This document shows, one piece after another, positions 60,753 to 64,000 of a stretch of DNA of 64,000 nucleotides. The notes beneath the pieces are model-generated. The model searched no databases and was not told the origin of the DNA. It saw only the letters and a list, made by a program, of their open reading frames with translations. The position numbers and the translations under genes are program-made. This DNA comes from a virus. The stretch is taken from IMG/VR virus record IMGVR_UViG_3300009009_000003, positions 26,377-90,376 of that record. One strand, given 5' to 3'. Each line of letters begins with the position of its first letter. Position 1 is the stretch's first letter.

Positions 60753-63700
60753 TGGAGCAAGATAGACAGCTAAGTTTAGGTGTGTTGTTTACAGGCAAAA
60801 TGGATAGTAGTTTTCGGACTGCTATTTCCAGTTTGCAAAATGCTTTAAGCGGATTGAATAATATTATAACACGATCCGAAGGCATTACCAGAAATGCTGC
60901 TAAAGTAAATAGAGATTTCTCCTCATCTACTGATAAAGCAAAAAAATCAACTGAAAATTTGAGTAGAACTTTGACCAGAGGCCAAACAGCCACCACTCAG
61001 TTTGCTGGTGCTATTCAAAGGCTCGGTACAGCCATGAAGATTATAGCTTCATTTTCGATGGCAGGGTCCATTCTTTTTACACTTATTGATTCTTTTAAAT
61101 CAGGTGTTAAAAACATAATTGACTATGATCAAGCCTTACAAAATATTAGGGCGATCACAGGGGCCACAACTGCTGAAATGTCAGGATTAAGCAAGACAAT
61201 TCAAGAGGTTGCTTCAAACACAAGATTTTCAACAAGAGAAGTTTCAGAAGGTGCTGTTATTTTTGGACAGGCCGGTTTTACTGCTTCTGAAACAACTATG
61301 GCTTTGAAAGCTGCTGCTGATCTTGCTCAAGGTACTATGGAAAGTATGGAGCAAACTGTTGATCTATTGTCATCAACCGTTCGAGCTTTTAATTTGGACG
61401 CATCAGAATCTGGAAGGGTTGCTGATGTTATGGCCAATGCTATAAATAAATCAAAACTAACAGTTGAGAAATTGCGTGTAGCTTTTAACTATGTTGGGGC
61501 TATAGCTTCTCAAACCAATGTTTCTTTAGAAGAAACCGGAGCATCATTAATGGTTCTTTCAGATAATGGTTTGCGAGCATCTACTATGGCTACCGGTTTG
61601 AGACGTATTCTTTCAACTCTTATCGCTCCTACAGATAAAGTTAAAGAAAGAATGTCCAATATGGGAATTGCTATTACGGATATAGATCCTGCTGTTAAGG
61701 GTTTTCAAGTTGCTCTTAGAAATCTTGTTTCGATTTTGAAAGACCAAAAGACAAACACAATAGATTCATCAAGAGCTTTTGAACTTTTTGGTATTTGGGG
61801 GGCGCAAGCTGCAACTGTTTTAATTGATTCATTTAATACCAATGAGTTTAATACAGCTCTTTTAAAAATAAAAGAGACTGGAACGGCTGCGGATATGTCT
61901 TCAATTCAAGCAGAAGGTTTAGGGGTTATTTTTTCTAGGATTGCTACTCAAGCAGGAATAATGGCTATTAGAATTGGTGATGCTGGATTAGGCGGATCTT
62001 TACGAATCTTAGGGACGATAATGAGAAAATCATTGGAAACTTTCAATGATTTTCTAAAAGATGGGTTAGGGAAAATGATAGTTTCTACAGGACTCGTCTC
62101 TGCTGTTTTCTATGGTACTATTCCCGTAACTTTGCTTCTTATAGGGAAGATTAGAGATTTAAAAAATGCCTTTTTTGCTGCTATTTTAGGGGTGCAAGCT
62201 TTAAACACGGCAATGAAGGGGGCCATTGTTACTGTAGGAACTTTCAGAGCATCTCTTATTTTATTAAAACAAGCTCTTATTTCAAATTGGTTTGGACTGT
62301 TGATTTTGGGGTTATCAGGATTAATAACATGGATATATAAAGTTACCCATGCAACAGATGATTTAATACAAAAAAACCATGATTATCAGGGGACTTTAGA
62401 TGAACAAAAAGGATCTTTGCTTAGATATCGAGGAGCGTTGGTACAACTGCATGAAAGTAATGTAGCTGCTGGTGAAGTAACTGAGGAGTATAATAGAACA
62501 ATTTCCAGATTGATTAAGGACCATGAGGAATTAACTGGTGTAGTGGATGTAACTACAGCTAGTTATGAACAATTGGTAGAGGGGATTGATAAATTAATAA
62601 ACAACATCTCTTTATTAAAATTGAGTGTAATGAAAGATGATATAGATAATTTAGCAATGTCATTGGAAGAATCTAGGGATAAATCTGAATTATTTTCCAT
62701 GTTTATTAAAAGGACAGCTATGGGATTGGCCGGATTGGATATAACTACGGCTAAATATAATCAAACACTTGATAAATATGCTGAATCTACTGATAAAGGA
62801 AGGGCAGCATTACTGAAGTTGAGAAATGCAGAAGAGAGTTTACGGCAGAATACCATTACTCTTGCTTTAGCGAATAAATGGGGGAAGGATCAAGCTGTTA
62901 AATATTATACTGAGCTGGTTAAACAGAGTAAGTTTCTCTCTAAAGAATCGGACAAGCACGTTAAAACCTTTTCCAAATCCTGGGATATTATAGTTACAAA
63001 ACAAGAAGAAGGATTAAAATCATATGTAAATTATGCTGAACAGATACATAAAAGCAAAATGCTTCTGAAAGATTTGGCTTTACAGGCAGCTAAGTTAAAA
63101 GAAGACAAGACCGTTGACCCAAAAGGTGAGAAGCAAATAGCTGTAGCTAGAGCTGTACATGCGGAAAATGTGAAACTTGCTGAGAGTGAATATAAGAAAA
63201 AAGAGTTAATGGAATCCGAAGATTATAATAAGAAGATTTTGCAAAGAGAAAGAGACGAAACAATTAGAGATAGCCAAATTGAAATGGAATTGGATATTCT
63301 AAGAATCCAAAATGAGCAAGATAGGGTGCAATCCAATATTAGAGATAAGAGATTGGAATATCAGAAACAACTGGAAGATCAAATTATAGCAGAGAAAAGT
63401 GCTTCGTTAGCAATTGAAGCAAGAACACAAGCCTACGCAATGCTTTTGGATAGGGAGCAAAGATACCAGGAATCTTTAGCAAAGGTTGATGATAAAACAA
63501 CTATAGGACTTGATGAGAAAATCAGGCTTCAGAAAGATCTTACTACTACAAAAGAAGCTGAGTTACAACTACAAAAGAAGATTATGGATGCAACTATTGA
63601 TAATGATGCTAAGGTTAGAGAACTGCAAGAAAGTTTAAATAACCAGCAATTATCTTATGCTAAACAGCAACTGGAAACAAACAAAATTATGAGTGAAACG

Positions 63701-64000
63701 GAAAGAGATGCTATTTTAGATCAAATAAATTTGACAAAGAATCAACTTGTTGCAGCTAAAGCTGCTGTGATAGAAAAAATTAAAGAGCAGAGATATTTTA
63801 CTTTAGAAAATGGAAAGCAGGTACAATACCTTTCGGAATCAATGTATCATTTAGATCAATTATTTATTAATTTAGGGAATAGTGCTGAGAAGGCTGGAAA
63901 TAAGATGAAGGAGTCTTTTACACCTCTCTCCGAAAGACTAACCACTTCTTATTTTGAAACTATATCTGATACTCTTGGGAATATAGTTAGTGCATCTGAA
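60752..64000 (+). CDS. Tail tape measure protein, 3' truncated by the window
   Basis: ATG at 60752 overlaps the chaperone stop (TAATG) and has AGGAGG ten bases upstream. At least 1083 residues are visible and the frame is open to the last base. Residues about 125-340 form the TP901-type tape measure core (DYDQALQNIRAITGATTAEM, TRFSTREVSEGAVIFGQAGF, ASLMVLSDNGLRASTMATGL, RAFELFGIWGAQAATVLIDS). Hydrophobic segments follow (FYGTIPVTLLLIGKI near 455, and LLILGLSGLITWIYK near 520), then long coiled coils rich in Lys/Glu (about 760-1050). It sets tail length and probably enters the host membrane on injection. Confidence 0.9.
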   Translation, partial: MEQDRQLSLGVLFTGKMDSSFRTAISSLQNALSGLNNIITRSEGITRNAAKVNRDFSSSTDKAKKSTENLSRTLTRGQTATTQFAGAIQRLGTAMKIIASFSMAGSILFTLIDSFKSGVKNIIDYDQALQNIRAITGATTAEMSGLSKTIQEVASNTRFSTREVSEGAVIFGQAGFTASETTMALKAAADLAQGTMESMEQTVDLLSSTVRAFNLDASESGRVADVMANAINKSKLTVEKLRVAFNYVGAIASQTNVSLEETGASLMVLSDNGLRASTMATGLRRILSTLIAPTDKVKERMSNMGIAITDIDPAVKGFQVALRNLVSILKDQKTNTIDSSRAFELFGIWGAQAATVLIDSFNTNEFNTALLKIKETGTAADMSSIQAEGLGVIFSRIATQAGIMAIRIGDAGLGGSLRILGTIMRKSLETFNDFLKDGLGKMIVSTGLVSAVFYGTIPVTLLLIGKIRDLKNAFFAAILGVQALNTAMKGAIVTVGTFRASLILLKQALISNWFGLLILGLSGLITWIYKVTHATDDLIQKNHDYQGTLDEQKGSLLRYRGALVQLHESNVAAGEVTEEYNRTISRLIKDHEELTGVVDVTTASYEQLVEGIDKLINNISLLKLSVMKDDIDNLAMSLEESRDKSELFSMFIKRTAMGLAGLDITTAKYNQTLDKYAESTDKGRAALLKLRNAEESLRQNTITLALANKWGKDQAVKYYTELVKQSKFLSKESDKHVKTFSKSWDIIVTKQEEGLKSYVNYAEQIHKSKMLLKDLALQAAKLKEDKTVDPKGEKQIAVARAVHAENVKLAESEYKKKELMESEDYNKKILQRERDETIRDSQIEMELDILRIQNEQDRVQSNIRDKRLEYQKQLEDQIIAEKSASLAIEARTQAYAMLLDREQRYQESLAKVDDKTTIGLDEKIRLQKDLTTTKEAELQLQKKIMDATIDNDAKVRELQESLNNQQLSYAKQQLETNKIMSETERDAILDQINLTKNQLVAAKAAVIEKIKEQRYFTLENGKQVQYLSESMYHLDQLFINLGNSAEKAGNKMKESFTPLSERLTTSYFETISDTLGNIVSASE

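Noticed and set aside
1-64000. Integrase, transposase, reverse transcriptase, tRNA or rRNA genes
   Set aside because: I looked for their usual motifs (tyrosine recombinase RHRY set, DDE, YADD box, tRNA cloverleaf with CCA-side pairing) and saw none. The reverse transcriptase matters for the DUF1566 idea and may lie outside the window.

Overview
The window is part of a tailed double-stranded DNA phage genome, low in GC and tightly packed, using the standard code (TAA, TAG and TGA all end genes). It holds tail, capsid, packaging, lysis and replication genes and no ribosomal, tRNA or metabolic housekeeping genes. A lambda-type head set (prohead protease with nested scaffold, decoration protein, major capsid protein), a frameshifted pair of tail chaperones and a TP901-type tape measure point to a long-tailed (siphovirus-like) particle. 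The host is not shown directly. A heptosyltransferase-like GT9 domain and a lipoprotein signal would fit a Gram-negative host, and a stand-alone anaerobic-RNR-type glycyl-radical segment would fit an anaerobic one; both are inference. The tape measure gene runs off the right edge and the tail fibre gene off the left edge, so the genome is longer than 64 kb.

Layout. (a) 1-4657, plus strand: tail fibre end, M15 peptidase endolysin, metallophosphoesterase, membrane/coiled-coil protein, holin-like protein and a small lipoprotein. (b) 4654-8852, minus strand: glycyl-radical-like protein, secreted FnIII-like protein, 3D-domain protein, the C-terminal half of a Rad50/SbcC ATPase, HTH proteins and a DNA methyltransferase. 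(c) 8882-14411, minus strand: a patchwork array of small zinc-ribbon proteins, a Lar-like protein, a second methyltransferase, an RNA ligase, an Ala-rich repeat protein and two permuted DUF1566 (C-type-lectin-fold) proteins. These are joined by two recurring stop/start junctions whose coding sequence doubles as the ribosome binding site. (d) 14406-32340, minus strand: a complete replication and recombination set, namely Mre11-like nuclease, Rad50 N-terminal half, PD-(D/E)XK nuclease, RecA/UvsX-like recombinase, gp32-like SSB, UvsY-like protein, clamp loader, UDG-exonuclease-polymerase fusion, sliding clamp, DnaB-like helicase, an initiator gene containing an iteron array, primase and SF2 helicase, with a ribbon-helix-helix regulator at the head. 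(e) 32416-39109, minus strand: small early genes, several separated by hairpins. (f) 39110-40628: a large non-coding control region with long palindromes, four tandem 17-bp repeats and two perfect DnaA boxes. (g) 40629-64000, plus strand: packaging (TerL with an intein), head, an embedded glycosyltransferase/methyltransferase cassette, connector and tail genes.

How it works together. Leftward early transcription probably starts in the control region and again at promoters near 32390, 28795 and 19755, all with 16-bp spacers and TGT-TATAAT-like -10 boxes. Region (d) could supply a largely self-sufficient replisome plus T4-like recombination. Late rightward transcription probably starts at 40579-40608 and builds head, then tail, then (wrapping to region a) fibres and lysis.

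Most unusual points: a lambda-ori-like iteron array conserved at DNA level across reading frames inside the initiator gene; two permuted DUF1566 proteins with a strongly diversified lectin surface and a shared SD-encoding C-terminal tail that has also reached the Mre11-like gene; a split Rad50; a stand-alone NrdD-type glycyl-radical segment; and a purine-ending, G-rich codon dialect in the packaging genes that is broken by the intein.
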